Below, piece after piece: positions 1-9,210 of a DNA stretch of 64,000 nucleotides; the stretch's first letter is position 1, and every line of letters starts with the position of its first letter. The notes beneath the pieces were generated by a model that was not told where the DNA came from, did not search any database, and saw nothing but the letters and a program-made list of their open reading frames with translations. The stretch is taken from NCBI GenBank assembly GCA_902573425.1, contig CACGJO010000004.1, forward strand, positions 21,087-85,086. The letters are read 5' to 3'. The stretch comes from an uncultured Pelagibacteraceae bacterium. GTDB taxonomy: Bacteria > Pseudomonadota > Alphaproteobacteria > Pelagibacterales > Pelagibacteraceae. The position numbers were made by a program, and so were the translations under genes.

Positions 1-842
1 AATGCTCCTATGTTATCGCCGGCTTCACCTGTGTCTAAAATTTTTCTAAACATTTCAACGCCAGTTATCACAGTTTTTTTTGTTTCTTTAATACCAACTA
101 TTTCTAATTCTTCACCAGTTTTAACTACACCTTGTTCTACTCTTCCTGTTGCAACTGTTCCTCGTCCTGAAATAGAAAAAACATCTTCTACTGGCATTAG
201 AAATGGTTTGTCTTTCGGTCTGGCTGGTTGAGGTATAGTTTCATCAACTGCTTTCATTAATTCCATTATTGCATTTTTTCCAGTTGCCTCATCTTTGCCT
301 TCAACAGCATTTAACGCTGAACCTTTAATGATAGGAATTTTGTCTCCTGGAAATTTATATGATGTTAAAAGTTCTCTAATTTCTGTCTCAACTAATTCCA
401 CAAGTTCTTTATCTTTAACTTGATCAATTTTATTTAAGAAAACTACAATTGCAGGAACACCAACTTGTCTTGCAAGTAGAATATGTTCTCGCGTTTGTGG
501 CATTGGACCGTCAGCAGCATTGACAACTAAAATTGCCCCATCCATCTGAGCAGCTCCAGTTATCATGTTTTTTACATAATCAGCATGGCCTGGGCAATCA
601 ACGTGAGCATAATGTCTTTTTTCTGTTTCATACTCAACATGAGCAGTTGAAATAGTAATACCACGTTCTTTTTCTTCAGGAGCTTTGTCTATCTGATCAT
701 ATGCAATAAATTCTGCTCCACCTTTTTCTGCAAGCACTTTTGTTATAGCTGCAGTCAAAGTTGTTTTACCGTGATCCACGTGACCTATTGTACCAATGTT
801 ACAATGAGGTTTGTTTCTTTCAAATTTTTTCTTGTCCGCCAT
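1..842 (-). CDS. tuf: Elongation factor Tu, 5' part (3' end outside window)
   Basis: EF-Tu is the GTPase that delivers aminoacyl-tRNA to the ribosome. About 280 N-terminal residues are present; the remaining third or so lies beyond base 1. The protein starts [20 protein letters not shown]. It carries the G1 loop GHVDHGKT (residues 20-27), the switch II motif DCPGH (near 82) and the NKID guanine-specificity motif (near 137). The ATG at 842 is preceded by an AAGGA-type ribosome site. The gene follows tRNA-Tyr and tRNA-Gly on the same strand, an order also known from the tufB region of E. coli, so the three are probably one transcript. Identity is certain; only the C-terminal end cannot be judged. 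Confidence 0.98.
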   Translation of the reverse strand, partial: MADKKKFERNKPHCNIGTIGHVDHGKTTLTAAITKVLAEKGGAEFIAYDQIDKAPEEKERGITISTAHVEYETEKRHYAHVDCPGHADYVKNMITGAAQMDGAILVVNAADGPMPQTREHILLARQVGVPAIVVFLNKIDQVKDKELVELVETEIRELLTSYKFPGDKIPIIKGSALNAVEGKDEATGKNAIMELMKAVDETIPQPARPKDKPFLMPVEDVFSISGRGTVATGRVEQGVVKTGEELEIVGIKETKKTVITGVEMFRKILDTGEAGDNIGA

Positions 843-887
843 TTTTTTTCCTTTTCTTTTTCTTTATAATAATTTTTAAACTTTATT

Positions 888-961
888 TGGAGCGGATGAG
901 GAGAATCGAACTCCTAGCATCAGATTGGAAATCTGAGGTATTACCATTATACGACACCCGC
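888..961 (-). tRNA. tRNA-Gly (anticodon TCC)
   Basis: Read on the minus strand, the gene begins GCGGGTG and closes with CATCCGC plus an encoded CCA; these acceptor arms pair with one G-U. The anticodon loop places TCC between strands that form a five-base stem (CAGAT/ATCTG). The T-loop has the usual TTCGATT core. It lies 45 bases upstream of tuf and is probably cotranscribed with it. Confidence 0.95.
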
Positions 962-1007
962 ACAATCCAAACTTTTTCGCCCTCTATTATAAAACACTTC
1001 GTAAGTT

Positions 1008-1093
1008 TGGTGGAGGGGGAAAGATTCGAACTTTCGAAGACCGAAGTCAACGGGTTTACAGCCCGCCCCATTTGACCGCTTTGGTACCCCTCC
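1008..1093 (-). tRNA. tRNA-Tyr (anticodon GTA)
   Basis: The minus-strand sequence starts GGAGGGG and ends CCCCTCC-A-CCA, giving a perfect acceptor stem with an encoded CCA. The anticodon arm is CGGGCTGTAAACCCG with GTA in the loop. A long variable arm (class II tRNA, 86 nt) fits bacterial tRNA-Tyr. It is upstream of tRNA-Gly and tuf on the same strand. Confidence 0.95.
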
Positions 1094-1230
1094 TTTAACT
1101 TTGTTAAGGGATACCCAATAACTCAAAAAGTATTCAACAACAAGGGTTTTATAAGCATCTTGAATAATAAATGCAATAAATCATTTTGCTTTTAAATATG
1201 CTATTTATTTGGATAAAACATTAAAAATTC

Positions 1231-1980
1231 ATGAAAAAATCTACTTTTTACATAGTCGGAAGGCATGCAGTTATAGAAGCTTTGAAAAACCCCAAAAGGA
1301 GAGTTTTAAAAGTTTTTTTAACTGAGGAGTCAAAAAAAAATATTCATAGAAGTAGTCAAAATATGAATTTACTAAAAAATATAAAAATTTATTTTAAAAC
1401 AAAAAAAGAGCTAGATAAGTATTGTGTGAGAGAACAAATAATGCACCAAGGTTATGTAGCAGAGATAGAGCATCTGGAAAAGTTAAATCTTAAAGAATTT
1501 ATATATCAAAATAAAAAAGATGATATTAATCTGGTTGCTCTGGATGGCATAACTGATCCAAGAAATATAGGTTCTATAATAAGAAGTGCAGCATCATTTA
1601 AAATGGATGGAATTTTGGTAAAGGAAAGATCATTTCCTGCTGAAAGCAAGTTACTTTACAAAAGTGCCAGCGGATGTACTGAGCTAATCAATATATTCGA
1701 AGTAACAAATTTAAATACTACCATTAAATATTTAAAATCCAAAAACTTTTGGGTAAGTGGTTTTGATATGAATGGAGAAAAAAATTTTACAGATAATGAC
1801 TGGAAGGGTAAAAATATTCTTCTATTTGGATCTGAGAGTGAGGGCCTTAAATTTCAAATAAAGAAAAACTCAGACTTTCTTTTTTATATTAATATAAACA
1901 AAGAAGTAGAAAGTTTAAATGTATCAAATTCAGCATCTATAGTTTTTCATCATATAAATCAAAAAATTGAAAATAAATAA
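1231..1980 (+). CDS. rlmB: SpoU/TrmH-family rRNA 2'-O-methyltransferase (RlmB-like)
   Basis: This is a SPOUT-class methyltransferase; the family member RlmB methylates the ribose of a guanosine in 23S rRNA. The N-terminal ~75 residues form the substrate-binding domain, starting with the typical FYIVGRHAVIEAL. The catalytic domain has motif 1 (LDGITDPRNIGSIIRSA, with Asn112 and Arg118), motif 2 (LLFGSESEGLK, 197-207) and motif 3 (ESLNVSNSASIVF, 227-239). The length of 249 aa is normal. It is divergent from the tRNA-Tyr/tRNA-Gly/tuf group. The exact nucleotide methylated cannot be told from sequence, so a related TrmH-type specificity stays possible. Confidence 0.88.
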   Translation: MKKSTFYIVGRHAVIEALKNPKRRVLKVFLTEESKKNIHRSSQNMNLLKNIKIYFKTKKELDKYCVREQIMHQGYVAEIEHLEKLNLKEFIYQNKKDDINLVALDGITDPRNIGSIIRSAASFKMDGILVKERSFPAESKLLYKSASGCTELINIFEVTNLNTTIKYLKSKNFWVSGFDMNGEKNFTDNDWKGKNILLFGSESEGLKFQIKKNSDFLFYININKEVESLNVSNSASIVFHHINQKIENK

Positions 1981-1981
1981 A

Positions 1982-2776
1982 TTATTTTATTTTTTTTAAA
2001 ACAACTCTTCTATTTAAAGCAAATATACCTGGCAAAAACCATATCAGTAATTTATCTGCAAAATTCATTAAATTAAAAATAAATTTATTAATAGGTATAT
2101 GAAAAGTATCTTGTACTACACCTCCAGAATTTAGAAAAATTGAGAATTCAGAAAGTTCATTTTTTAAAAATACAAAGTTTGGAAAATAAAAATTAAATTT
2201 TTTTTCATTTTTAAATAATAACTGAGCGACTGCTGTATTTGAGTCCCATGGAGAGTTGGATTTAAATATATATTTTTTTGAATTAAATATATTGACCTTG
2301 TAAGACCAAGCCTCATCATCAAGTAGATATTGAAAAAATTTTAAGAAAAAAGATGTTTCGGGTTCATTGATTAAAATGAGACCATCTTTTTTTAAATAAA
2401 TTAACATTCTTTTTAGAGACTGAGCTGGATTTGGACAATGATGTAGCGCATGATTTATTATAAAAACATCAACTTTTTTTAAATATTTTTTTCCCAAATT
2501 TAATTTAGTCATATCTACTTTTTTTGATATCCAGGAATATTTTTGAATATCAGTCAATATAATCTTTTTATTTTTTAGTATGTCTTTACTAGCTCCATTT
2601 CCACATCCAAGTTCAATTATAATTTTTTTTCCTTTTAAATAGTTTTTCATCCAAAAAAATCTTTCTTGTAATAAAAAAAAAGTGTTTTTATTTTTTTTAT
2701 TTTTAAATTTTTTCCTTGATTTTTGAATGCTACAATTTTTAATTCTTTTGGGATAAAATTCTTTTAGAAATATCAT
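1982..2776 (-). CDS. Class I SAM-dependent methyltransferase
   Basis: A 264-aa protein with a Rossmann-type methyltransferase core. The glycine-rich SAM motif IIELGCGNG is at residues 53-61, an acidic residue (D76) ends the second strand, and INHALHHCPNP follows at about 108-117, as in type 11 methyltransferases. A very basic, lysine-rich leader precedes the core, and the C-terminal third is hydrophobic (FADKLLIWFLPGIFAL), which suggests peripheral membrane contact. It lies just downstream of a polytopic membrane protein on the same strand in a glycan-related cluster, so a lipid or sugar substrate is likely, but this is inference. It ends two bases from the stop of the convergent rlmB-like gene. 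Confidence 0.75.
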   Translation of the reverse strand: MIFLKEFYPKRIKNCSIQKSRKKFKNKKNKNTFFLLQERFFWMKNYLKGKKIIIELGCGNGASKDILKNKKIILTDIQKYSWISKKVDMTKLNLGKKYLKKVDVFIINHALHHCPNPAQSLKRMLIYLKKDGLILINEPETSFFLKFFQYLLDDEAWSYKVNIFNSKKYIFKSNSPWDSNTAVAQLLFKNEKKFNFYFPNFVFLKNELSEFSIFLNSGGVVQDTFHIPINKFIFNLMNFADKLLIWFLPGIFALNRRVVLKKIK

Positions 2777-2788
2777 TTTATTTTGAGA

Positions 2789-4105
2789 CTAATAGTAATA
2801 GAAATTAGCGCAAATTAAAAAAATACTCAAATATAAAAATAAGAATATTGAGTTTTTATAATTAATGAATAATTTTGTAGAAAAAATCGTAAAAGCAAAT
2901 AGCAAAATAATAGGGTCGAAATACTCCTGCATCAAAGGCCATAGAATAAGTGAGAGGAAATAAAAATAAGATATAATTAATAAATTATTAAAATTTTTTT
3001 CAAGAAAAAATATTAATATTATCCATGAAACAAAAAAAGAAAAATAAGTAAAGATTTCTTGCAATAATATATTTTCAAATAAAATAATTGAAATTTTATG
3101 GATAAAACCTAAACCTACAAAATATTTTGTATTTGTAAATTCATAAAAATTAAAGAAAGTTAAAAGATAAGCTAGATAAATAAAAAAAATTACAAATAAA
3201 ACATAATTTATATTTTTAGAATAAAATTTTTTAAGTTGTGTTAATATATTTTCATCCTTAAAAAAAATCATAGGCAAAAGGTAAAAAGCAATCATTGTAG
3301 TTGCATAACCTAAATGTTCAAACCATAATAAATTAACTCTTGATAAAGTTGTGATAGTATTTGGATTATCAGATTGTGTTGACGGTGGAACGATGCCATT
3401 CCAAATATAAATTAAGTATAAAAATGGAATAGAGTATATCAAAAAATTTATTATTGAAAAAATTTTAAACTTTAGATTAATTCTTGAATTAATAATTTTT
3501 AATAAAACTAAGATTGGTACAATTAAAAATTTTTGATCAAAATATATTGTTAATGAACTGACAAATGTTAAAAGAGTAATTAGAATGTATAAAGATGAGT
3601 CTTTTTTATTTTCAGCGTTAAATGTTAAATTAATTAAAAAAAAAGTTATTAAGAAAGAGATAATGGCGTAATTTATTTCAAGACCCCAATAGGCACTTGT
3701 CCTAAAAAAAGGACTTAATAAAATAAAGGATGATATAAAAAATAAAATTATTTTATTTGTATTTTTAAAATTTTGAACTAAACAAATATAGAAAATGTAT
3801 GGTGCTATTAACGATATTATAAAAACAGATAGTCTATAACTATCGATATCTGAAATAAATGGATTAAAATATATATGTAAAATATAAAGCAAAGGTGTCC
3901 TGTTGCCAAAAAATTCCTCATGTAAAACTGCATCTAAAAGATTATTGTTTTTGAATATTTCAAAATTTTTCCACATCCATGATAAATCACCTTGGTAGCC
4001 ACCTGATCCAATGGAATTTTCACCATAATAAAAACCAATAAAAAATGATAAATATATTAGAGCGGATAGAAGTGCGGTTATATAATTTTTTATTTTTGTA
4101 TTCAT
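2789..4105 (-). CDS. Polytopic membrane protein, possibly GT-C glycosyltransferase
   Basis: A 438-aa integral membrane protein with roughly ten or more hydrophobic segments spread along its length. After the first membrane segment comes a loop with GDLSWMWKNFEIF and then a conserved-looking FGNRTPLLYILH. An acidic residue in the first outer loop is a usual feature of GT-C enzymes that take lipid-linked sugars, so that fold is plausible, but I recognise no family-specific signature. The neighbours are a methyltransferase downstream and, across tRNA-Thr, an FkbM methyltransferase and a GT39-like protein. A role in building or moving surface glycan is inferred from context only. Confidence 0.5.
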   Translation of the reverse strand: MNTKIKNYITALLSALIYLSFFIGFYYGENSIGSGGYQGDLSWMWKNFEIFKNNNLLDAVLHEEFFGNRTPLLYILHIYFNPFISDIDSYRLSVFIISLIAPYIFYICLVQNFKNTNKIILFFISSFILLSPFFRTSAYWGLEINYAIISFLITFFLINLTFNAENKKDSSLYILITLLTFVSSLTIYFDQKFLIVPILVLLKIINSRINLKFKIFSIINFLIYSIPFLYLIYIWNGIVPPSTQSDNPNTITTLSRVNLLWFEHLGYATTMIAFYLLPMIFFKDENILTQLKKFYSKNINYVLFVIFFIYLAYLLTFFNFYEFTNTKYFVGLGFIHKISIILFENILLQEIFTYFSFFVSWIILIFFLEKNFNNLLIISYFYFLSLILWPLMQEYFDPIILLFAFTIFSTKLFINYKNSIFLFLYLSIFLICANFYYY

Positions 4106-4107
4106 CC

Positions 4108-4183
4108 TGGTGCCCTCACACGGACTCGAACCGCGAACCTACTGATTACAAATCAGTTGCTCTACCAATTGAGCTATGAGGGC
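4108..4183 (-). tRNA. tRNA-Thr (anticodon TGT)
   Basis: The minus strand reads GCCCTCA at the 5' end and TGAGGGC-A-CCA at the 3' end, with CCA encoded. The D-arm is TAGCTCAATTGGTAGAGCA. The anticodon arm CTGATTTGTAATCAG carries TGT, and the T-arm contains GGTTCGAGTCC. The gene sits inside the glycosylation cluster, between two membrane-linked genes of that cluster. Confidence 0.96.
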
Positions 4184-4242
4184 TTTATCGTTTATTAACC
4201 TGAAAAAAAAAATAAATCAACAAATTTTGATTATAATCTAAT

Positions 4243-5013
4243 TTAAATAATTAAATGATTATTCTGCAAAAAATAAGTGTTCAATGGATAATTCTTTTTA
4301 ATTTCAAAAAATTTACTTTTTTTATTTGAAAATAAATATTTCTTAAAATTATATTTTGTTAAAAATCTTTCTATATCTTTTATATCTTCACCTGTTTCAA
4401 TCATTAGAGCTGGTTTGTCCCTTTTTATAATTTTCTCCAAACCTTTGATGACCGAAAACTCATGCCCATTTACATCAATTTTAATAAGATGAATTTTTGT
4501 TTTAATATTTTTTATTTTTTTTAAATAGATCTTTTGCTTAACTATTTCAATGTTTTTTTTAAATACAAAATCTAAATTTATTTGTTTTAAAAGTTTATTT
4601 TTGTTATAAAAAGTATAAGTAATTAAATCTAAATTTTTTGAAAAAAACTTGTATCTTGGAAAAAAAATATCATAATATTTATTAAATTTATCTATTCCAT
4701 AAGGATAGATTTTCATATTTTTAATATCTAGCTTTTTCAAAATTTTAACATAGGGTATATAAGGTTCAAAACAGATTATTTTATTAACATTTAATTTACG
4801 ACTGAAAAACTTTGATGCTATACCATCACTAGCACCAACATCTATTATATTAATTTTTTGTGAAAAGTTTATGTATGAAACACCATTCGCATCTTGCTCA
4901 AAAATATTTGTAAACCTAATAAAGTACCTCGTAATGAAGTAAAGTAAAGGATGGCTTCTGACTATTTTTTCAAAAAGATTTAGTATGCCAGAATTAGTTT
5001 TTGACGGTTTCAT
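4243..5013 (-). CDS. FkbM-family methyltransferase
   Basis: FkbM-type enzymes O-methylate sugars or related hydroxyls using SAM. The 256-aa protein shows the family pattern: IIDVGASDG at residues 56-64 (SAM motif), ICFEP at 80-84, and further on IKIDVNGHEFSVIKGLE followed by PALMIETGE, which is the FkbM C-terminal signature. There is no signal peptide. It lies two bases downstream of the GT39-like gene, so the two are probably cotranscribed. The substrate is not identifiable; methylation of a surface sugar is the best guess from context. Confidence 0.82.
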   Translation of the reverse strand: MKPSKTNSGILNLFEKIVRSHPLLYFITRYFIRFTNIFEQDANGVSYINFSQKINIIDVGASDGIASKFFSRKLNVNKIICFEPYIPYVKILKKLDIKNMKIYPYGIDKFNKYYDIFFPRYKFFSKNLDLITYTFYNKNKLLKQINLDFVFKKNIEIVKQKIYLKKIKNIKTKIHLIKIDVNGHEFSVIKGLEKIIKRDKPALMIETGEDIKDIERFLTKYNFKKYLFSNKKSKFFEIKKNYPLNTYFLQNNHLII

Positions 5014-5015
5014 TG

Positions 5016-6593
5016 TTAATTTATTTTTCTTATTACAGATAAAATAACACCATTTCTCTTAACCTGTGTAACATCAGTTCCTGAAAATTTTTTAAAGCAA
5101 TTTGTGACATTTTTTGAAGAATTAATATTTTCTTTTATAAACGTTGATCTATTCGTCATGATAATAAATTCAGAATCTTCTAAATCTTCAAAACTAAAAT
5201 TTGAAAAACCAGCTTTTTCTAAATAAAATTTAGCATTAAACTCGGCTATACCACAACTTGAAAACACAATTTTAGAATTTTTATTAAGATTTGTTTTATA
5301 AATAAGTTCTTTGATAGATGATCCCCAGTAATCATTTTCGAACTTTTGATTATAGTTCTCAGATTTCCCATTCAAAATATTTAGATATGTATAATGATAA
5401 GGTGTTAACGATAAAAAATTAATTATAAAATAAGAAAATAATATTAATTTTAAAGATACTAAAAATTTTGAAAATTTTAATTTTATATTTTCGAGTAAGA
5501 AATAAATTGATAATGCGGGAATTATACAGGTATATGGAATCATCCATAATACGTGTCTAAATCCATCGTAAATTGAAAATGGAGTTAAATATAATAAAAC
5601 AAATGGATAAAATATCATTATGAAAAGTAAAATAAGTTTATAGTAAAAAATTGAAAAACTTTTAAAAAAAAAGCCCCTATAACTAACAAATAAAATTATA
5701 AAAATTATATATGATATTAAAAAGTACTCTGGTGATTTATAAATAAAGTTTATTAATAAATACGATTTAGGGATATCTTTATAGATAAAATATTCGCCAT
5801 TTAATAACATATATGGATAACCTCTCCACAAATCAGAAAATGACCATTCTATAAAAAATTTAAATGGTAGTATGAATATATTCTGATGCGTATCTATCCA
5901 AAATAAAACTAATAAAAAATAAAATATTAAAAAACTTTTTAAAATATCTAAAAACAATTTTTTCTTTTTAAAATTTCTAATACAAATTTTTTTTCCGAAA
6001 AAAACGTCATAGAAAATAAATAAAAATAAAGGAATTAATGAACCAAAAAAAAATAAATTAATTCCTGTACCAATTGCAGATAAAACTCCAATATTATAAA
6101 AATAGTTTGAACTTTTAATTTTTGATTGATTTTTAAGATATTTTATAAAAGAATAAAAAATCCAAACATGACAAAAAGCAATAATTGTATCTTTGCTGTT
6201 GAAAGACATATGGCCATGGAATGCGGGAAAAAGAAAAAGTACTATAAATGTAATTTTTGCTACTTTTTTGTTAAATAATTCTTTACACACTTGTGTAATC
6301 CCAAAAATTGCACCAATGGAAAAACTTAGGTTAAAGAGATGATTTACTTCAAACTGATATTTAATAGGAAAACTTTGTAAAAATAAATATTTTAATGAGT
6401 AATAAATTGGTGAGTAGTATTCTCTTCTGAAAATATATTCGTCAATTCTGCCAAGTGAGAATAAGTAATTTAATGTAATTTGACCTTGTTTTGATAAATG
6501 CCCTTCATCCCAGGTTTGACCGAGTGTTATTGCAGAATATGATGAAAATAGAATTAAAGATAATAAAATAATATTTTGTTTAGATTTAAACAT
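5016..6593 (-). CDS. GT39/ArnT-like membrane glycosyltransferase
   Basis: A 525-aa polytopic protein with an N-terminal membrane anchor followed directly by the loop LGQTWDEGHLSKQG. The Asp29-Glu30 pair in the first outer loop matches the acidic motif of GT-C enzymes such as ArnT/PMT, which take sugars from polyprenyl-phosphate donors. Many further hydrophobic segments follow to about residue 405, and the C-terminal 110 residues look soluble. A DPM1-like enzyme that could make such a donor is encoded nearby at 8200. The acceptor is unknown. The family call is fairly safe, the exact activity is not. Confidence 0.68.
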   Translation of the reverse strand: MFKSKQNIILLSLILFSSYSAITLGQTWDEGHLSKQGQITLNYLFSLGRIDEYIFRREYYSPIYYSLKYLFLQSFPIKYQFEVNHLFNLSFSIGAIFGITQVCKELFNKKVAKITFIVLFLFPAFHGHMSFNSKDTIIAFCHVWIFYSFIKYLKNQSKIKSSNYFYNIGVLSAIGTGINLFFFGSLIPLFLFIFYDVFFGKKICIRNFKKKKLFLDILKSFLIFYFLLVLFWIDTHQNIFILPFKFFIEWSFSDLWRGYPYMLLNGEYFIYKDIPKSYLLINFIYKSPEYFLISYIIFIILFVSYRGFFFKSFSIFYYKLILLFIMIFYPFVLLYLTPFSIYDGFRHVLWMIPYTCIIPALSIYFLLENIKLKFSKFLVSLKLILFSYFIINFLSLTPYHYTYLNILNGKSENYNQKFENDYWGSSIKELIYKTNLNKNSKIVFSSCGIAEFNAKFYLEKAGFSNFSFEDLEDSEFIIMTNRSTFIKENINSSKNVTNCFKKFSGTDVTQVKRNGVILSVIRKIN

Positions 6594-6607
6594 TTATTCA
6601 TTTATTA

Positions 6608-6913
6608 TTATTTATTTTCAATGTCTTTAAATTCATTTTTTATTTTAAGATAAAATTTATAAATCAGAAGTTTATCTTCATCATTAATTATTTTATCTTT
6701 TTCCAGACCTTGTTTTAATTCAGATCTTATTTTATCTTTAACGGACTCAATATTTTCCTTTTTGTTTAAAAGCAATATTTTGTTTATATTTTCTAATTTA
6801 TCGGCAAATATTAAGTTGTAGGTCACATTGATAATTATAATTATTGCAAAAGTTATCGCAATTAACTTAATAATAAATTTTTTTAAGTCTGTCTGATTTT
6901 GATTATTACTCAT
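6608..6913 (-). CDS. Small single-pass membrane protein, unknown function
   Basis: A 101-aa protein that I do not recognise. A short charged N-terminus is followed by one strong membrane segment (about residues 11-35, very Ile/Thr/Phe rich), and the rest is Lys/Glu-rich and probably helical. It lies between the C-methyltransferase-like gene and the GT39-like gene, in the same direction with gaps of 14-30 bases, so it is likely part of the same transcript. Composition resembles its neighbours. It may be an accessory of the membrane glycosyltransferase, but nothing in the sequence shows that. Confidence 0.55.
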   Translation of the reverse strand: MSNNQNQTDLKKFIIKLIAITFAIIIIINVTYNLIFADKLENINKILLLNKKENIESVKDKIRSELKQGLEKDKIINDEDKLLIYKFYLKIKNEFKDIENK

Positions 6914-6942
6914 TAATTTTTATTATATGTCATTGTAATTAA

Positions 6943-8166
6943 TTAATATACCTTAAACACAGGAAGTGGAAAAATAAATTTACTTCCTTTTTTAATTAGA
7001 TTTTGCTCTCTATTTAAAATTTCTTTTTTAAAATGCCAAGGTAGAACAAAATAAAAATTTGGCATTAACTTTCTAGATCTACTCTCGGTAATGATTTTAA
7101 TTTTTGTACCTGGGGTGAAATGATTGTTTTTTTTAGGATTTCTATCAGCTATATATTTTATATGCTTATTTGTAATACCAAAGTACTGTAATAAAACATT
7201 TCCTTTTGTAGAGGCGCCATAGCCGTGGATTATTTTATTTTGTGATACTATTTTGTTAATATATTTAATTGTGTTTAATTTCATTTTATTAATATGTTTA
7301 AAAAATACTGAATAAGTCTTTTTATTTGTAAGTTTCATTTTATTTTCAATTTTTAAGATTTTATTTATAAATTTATTATTTGTTTTATAAATTGAATTCT
7401 TTTTACAAATAAAATACTGTGTGCTTCCACCATTTATATTATTGTTTCTAAGGTCGAAAACTCTTAAATTATTCTTTTTTGCCATATTAATTATAATTTT
7501 ATTTGAATAATACGTGAGGTGTTCTTGACAAATTGTATCAAACATTTTTTGTTTAACTATTGACATTAGGTCAGCATGCTCAATTAAAAAAATACCATTA
7601 TCGTCTAATATTTTATTTATATCTTTAAAAAATAGGTTCGGATTATTTATGTCATAAAACACAGATAAAGCTGTTATGATTTTAAACTTCTTTTTTGGTA
7701 ATTTTTTAATAATTTTTTCTGCAGAAAAAAAATCAGAAATTTTATAATTTATTTTTTTATAAAACTTACTATATTTATTAACTAGTGGATCTACGCCGAA
7801 TTTTATAAGTTTTTTATCGAAAAAATTTAATAAGGTACCATCATTACTTGCTATATCTAAAATGCAGTCCCCTTTTTTCAACTTAATTTTTCTTGTTAAA
7901 TTTTTCATTATATTCTTCATGTGATTAGTCATGGTCTTATTTATCCCAGTCCTATATCCATAATCAGGCCCATATAAATATTTAAGATTGTAATTATTAT
8001 TGAGCTGTACGAGTGAACACTTATTACATATCACAAGAGTTAATTCTGTTTTTTTGATATTTGTATTTATATTTTTAGGAAATTTTCCTGTATAACTTAG
8101 TTTTCCTAAAGAAAATAATTTTGATAATTTTTTTCCTTGGCAATTTCTACATTTTTTCAATTTCAT
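6943..8166 (-). CDS. Zinc-binding class I methyltransferase (sugar C-methyltransferase type)
   Basis: The layout matches the sugar C-methyltransferase family typified by TylC3. An N-terminal zinc-binding region has Cys6/Cys9 and Cys47/Cys50. A central SAM-binding domain starts with ILDIASNDGTLLNFF near residue 103. A C-terminal domain contains GYGASTKGNVLLQYFG and ends with a PLPVF-type motif. The length of 407 aa is usual for the family, whose known members methylate carbon atoms of NDP-deoxysugars. It is the first gene of the run down to 1982 and is divergent from the DPM1-like gene, with 33 bases between the starts. The sugar substrate is unknown. Confidence 0.78.
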   Translation of the reverse strand: MKLKKCRNCQGKKLSKLFSLGKLSYTGKFPKNINTNIKKTELTLVICNKCSLVQLNNNYNLKYLYGPDYGYRTGINKTMTNHMKNIMKNLTRKIKLKKGDCILDIASNDGTLLNFFDKKLIKFGVDPLVNKYSKFYKKINYKISDFFSAEKIIKKLPKKKFKIITALSVFYDINNPNLFFKDINKILDDNGIFLIEHADLMSIVKQKMFDTICQEHLTYYSNKIIINMAKKNNLRVFDLRNNNINGGSTQYFICKKNSIYKTNNKFINKILKIENKMKLTNKKTYSVFFKHINKMKLNTIKYINKIVSQNKIIHGYGASTKGNVLLQYFGITNKHIKYIADRNPKKNNHFTPGTKIKIITESRSRKLMPNFYFVLPWHFKKEILNREQNLIKKGSKFIFPLPVFKVY

Positions 8167-8199
8167 TCAGTCTATTTCTTGAGTATTATAATTTACTTC

Positions 8200-8901
8200 A
8201 TGAAAAGTAAAATATTAATTTTTTCAGCAACTTATAATGAGTCAAAAAATATAACACTTTTGCTAAATTATATTGAGGATCTTAATTTAAATTTAGATAT
8301 TTTGATTGTTGACGACAACTCTCCTGACAAAACTGCAGATATCATTAAAGAATACTCAAAAAATAAAAAAAATATTCATTTAATTGTAAGAGATAAAAAA
8401 AGTGGATTGGATACTGCCCATAAGTTGGCATTTGAGTACAGTAAAAAAAAACAATATGAAAATTTAATTACAATAGACGCTGACTTAACTCACGACCCAA
8501 AAAAAATTCCAGAATTTATAGAAGAATTAAAAAATAATCCTTTTGTTTTGGGTTCAAGATTCGTTGAAGGTGGCTCTTTAGATACTGCTGGTTGGAGAAG
8601 ATCATTAAGCATATTTGGAAACAAATTTATTAAAATAGTTTTTGGTATAAACTCTAATGAATTTACAACAGCTTTTAGGGGTTATAATTTAAAAAAATTA
8701 GAAGGTTTCGATTTAAGAGATGTGAAATCTAAGGGATATAGTTTTTTTATGGAAACCATATATTTATTGGATAAAAGAAACATTCCAATAAAAGAGATAC
8801 CTTTTCACGCAAAGTTACGTCACAAAGGAAAATCAAAAATTGAAAGAATTGAAATATTTAGGACTTTAATAAATGTTTTGAGATTAAAGTTTTCAAAGTA
8901 A
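8200..8901 (+). CDS. DPM1-like family 2 glycosyltransferase (polyprenyl-phosphate mannosyltransferase type)
   Basis: The 233-aa protein has the complete DPM1-type GT2 set: ATYNESKNI at the start, IVDDNSPDKTA, the metal-binding DADLTHDP, GSRFVEGG, and an EIPFHAKLRHKGKSKI tail typical of short dolichol/polyprenyl-phosphate mannosyltransferases without membrane anchors. I chose the ATG at 8200 because the open frame further upstream runs into the divergent methyltransferase and has no homology-like content. Such enzymes load a sugar from a nucleotide donor onto polyprenyl phosphate. That product could feed the GT-C-like membrane proteins at 5016 and 2789. Confidence 0.85.
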   Translation: MKSKILIFSATYNESKNITLLLNYIEDLNLNLDILIVDDNSPDKTADIIKEYSKNKKNIHLIVRDKKSGLDTAHKLAFEYSKKKQYENLITIDADLTHDPKKIPEFIEELKNNPFVLGSRFVEGGSLDTAGWRRSLSIFGNKFIKIVFGINSNEFTTAFRGYNLKKLEGFDLRDVKSKGYSFFMETIYLLDKRNIPIKEIPFHAKLRHKGKSKIERIEIFRTLINVLRLKFSK

Positions 8902-8910
8902 ATAGTTTTA

Positions 8911-9207
8911 TTAATTTAAAATGAAGTAGATTAATTTAGTAAAAAAGAACATCGAATATATAAAAATCAAAGCTGACAGCAAATACAATATTACTATTAA
9001 CTTATTTTTTTTATTTTTTTCTCTAATAATATCCTCTGGCTCTCTATCAAAAATTGAATCTTTTTTTTTCTCTTTAAAGTCATAAGTGAACATCCAGTAA
9101 TTTTCATCGTTATCAGTTTCTTTATCTGTTCTAATTGCTTTTAAATGAAGAATTATATAGTTAGCTAAGATACATAAACATATCAATATAAAGAGGATTT
9201 TTATCAT
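8911..9207 (-). CDS. Small two-pass membrane protein, unknown function
   Basis: A 98-aa protein with a hydrophobic segment at residues 2-22, a charged middle with YWMFTYDFKEKK and EPEDIIREK, and a second hydrophobic segment at about 71-96. I do not recognise a family. It lies three bases downstream of nadK on the same strand and converges with the DPM1-like gene. Base use is like its neighbours. An inner membrane location is likely; function is open. Confidence 0.55.
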   Translation of the reverse strand: MIKILFILICLCILANYIILHLKAIRTDKETDNDENYWMFTYDFKEKKKDSIFDREPEDIIREKNKKNKLIVILYLLSALIFIYSMFFFTKLIYFILN

Positions 9208-9210
9208 AAT

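Noticed and set aside
1090..1110. Small inverted repeat upstream of tRNA-Tyr
   Set aside because: A five-base stem with a three-base loop in AT-rich DNA, placed before and not after the tRNA; it may be chance.
8137..8199. Upstream extension of the DPM1-like gene
   Set aside because: It would overlap the divergent methyltransferase start, and the GT2 fold begins right after the ATG at 8200.
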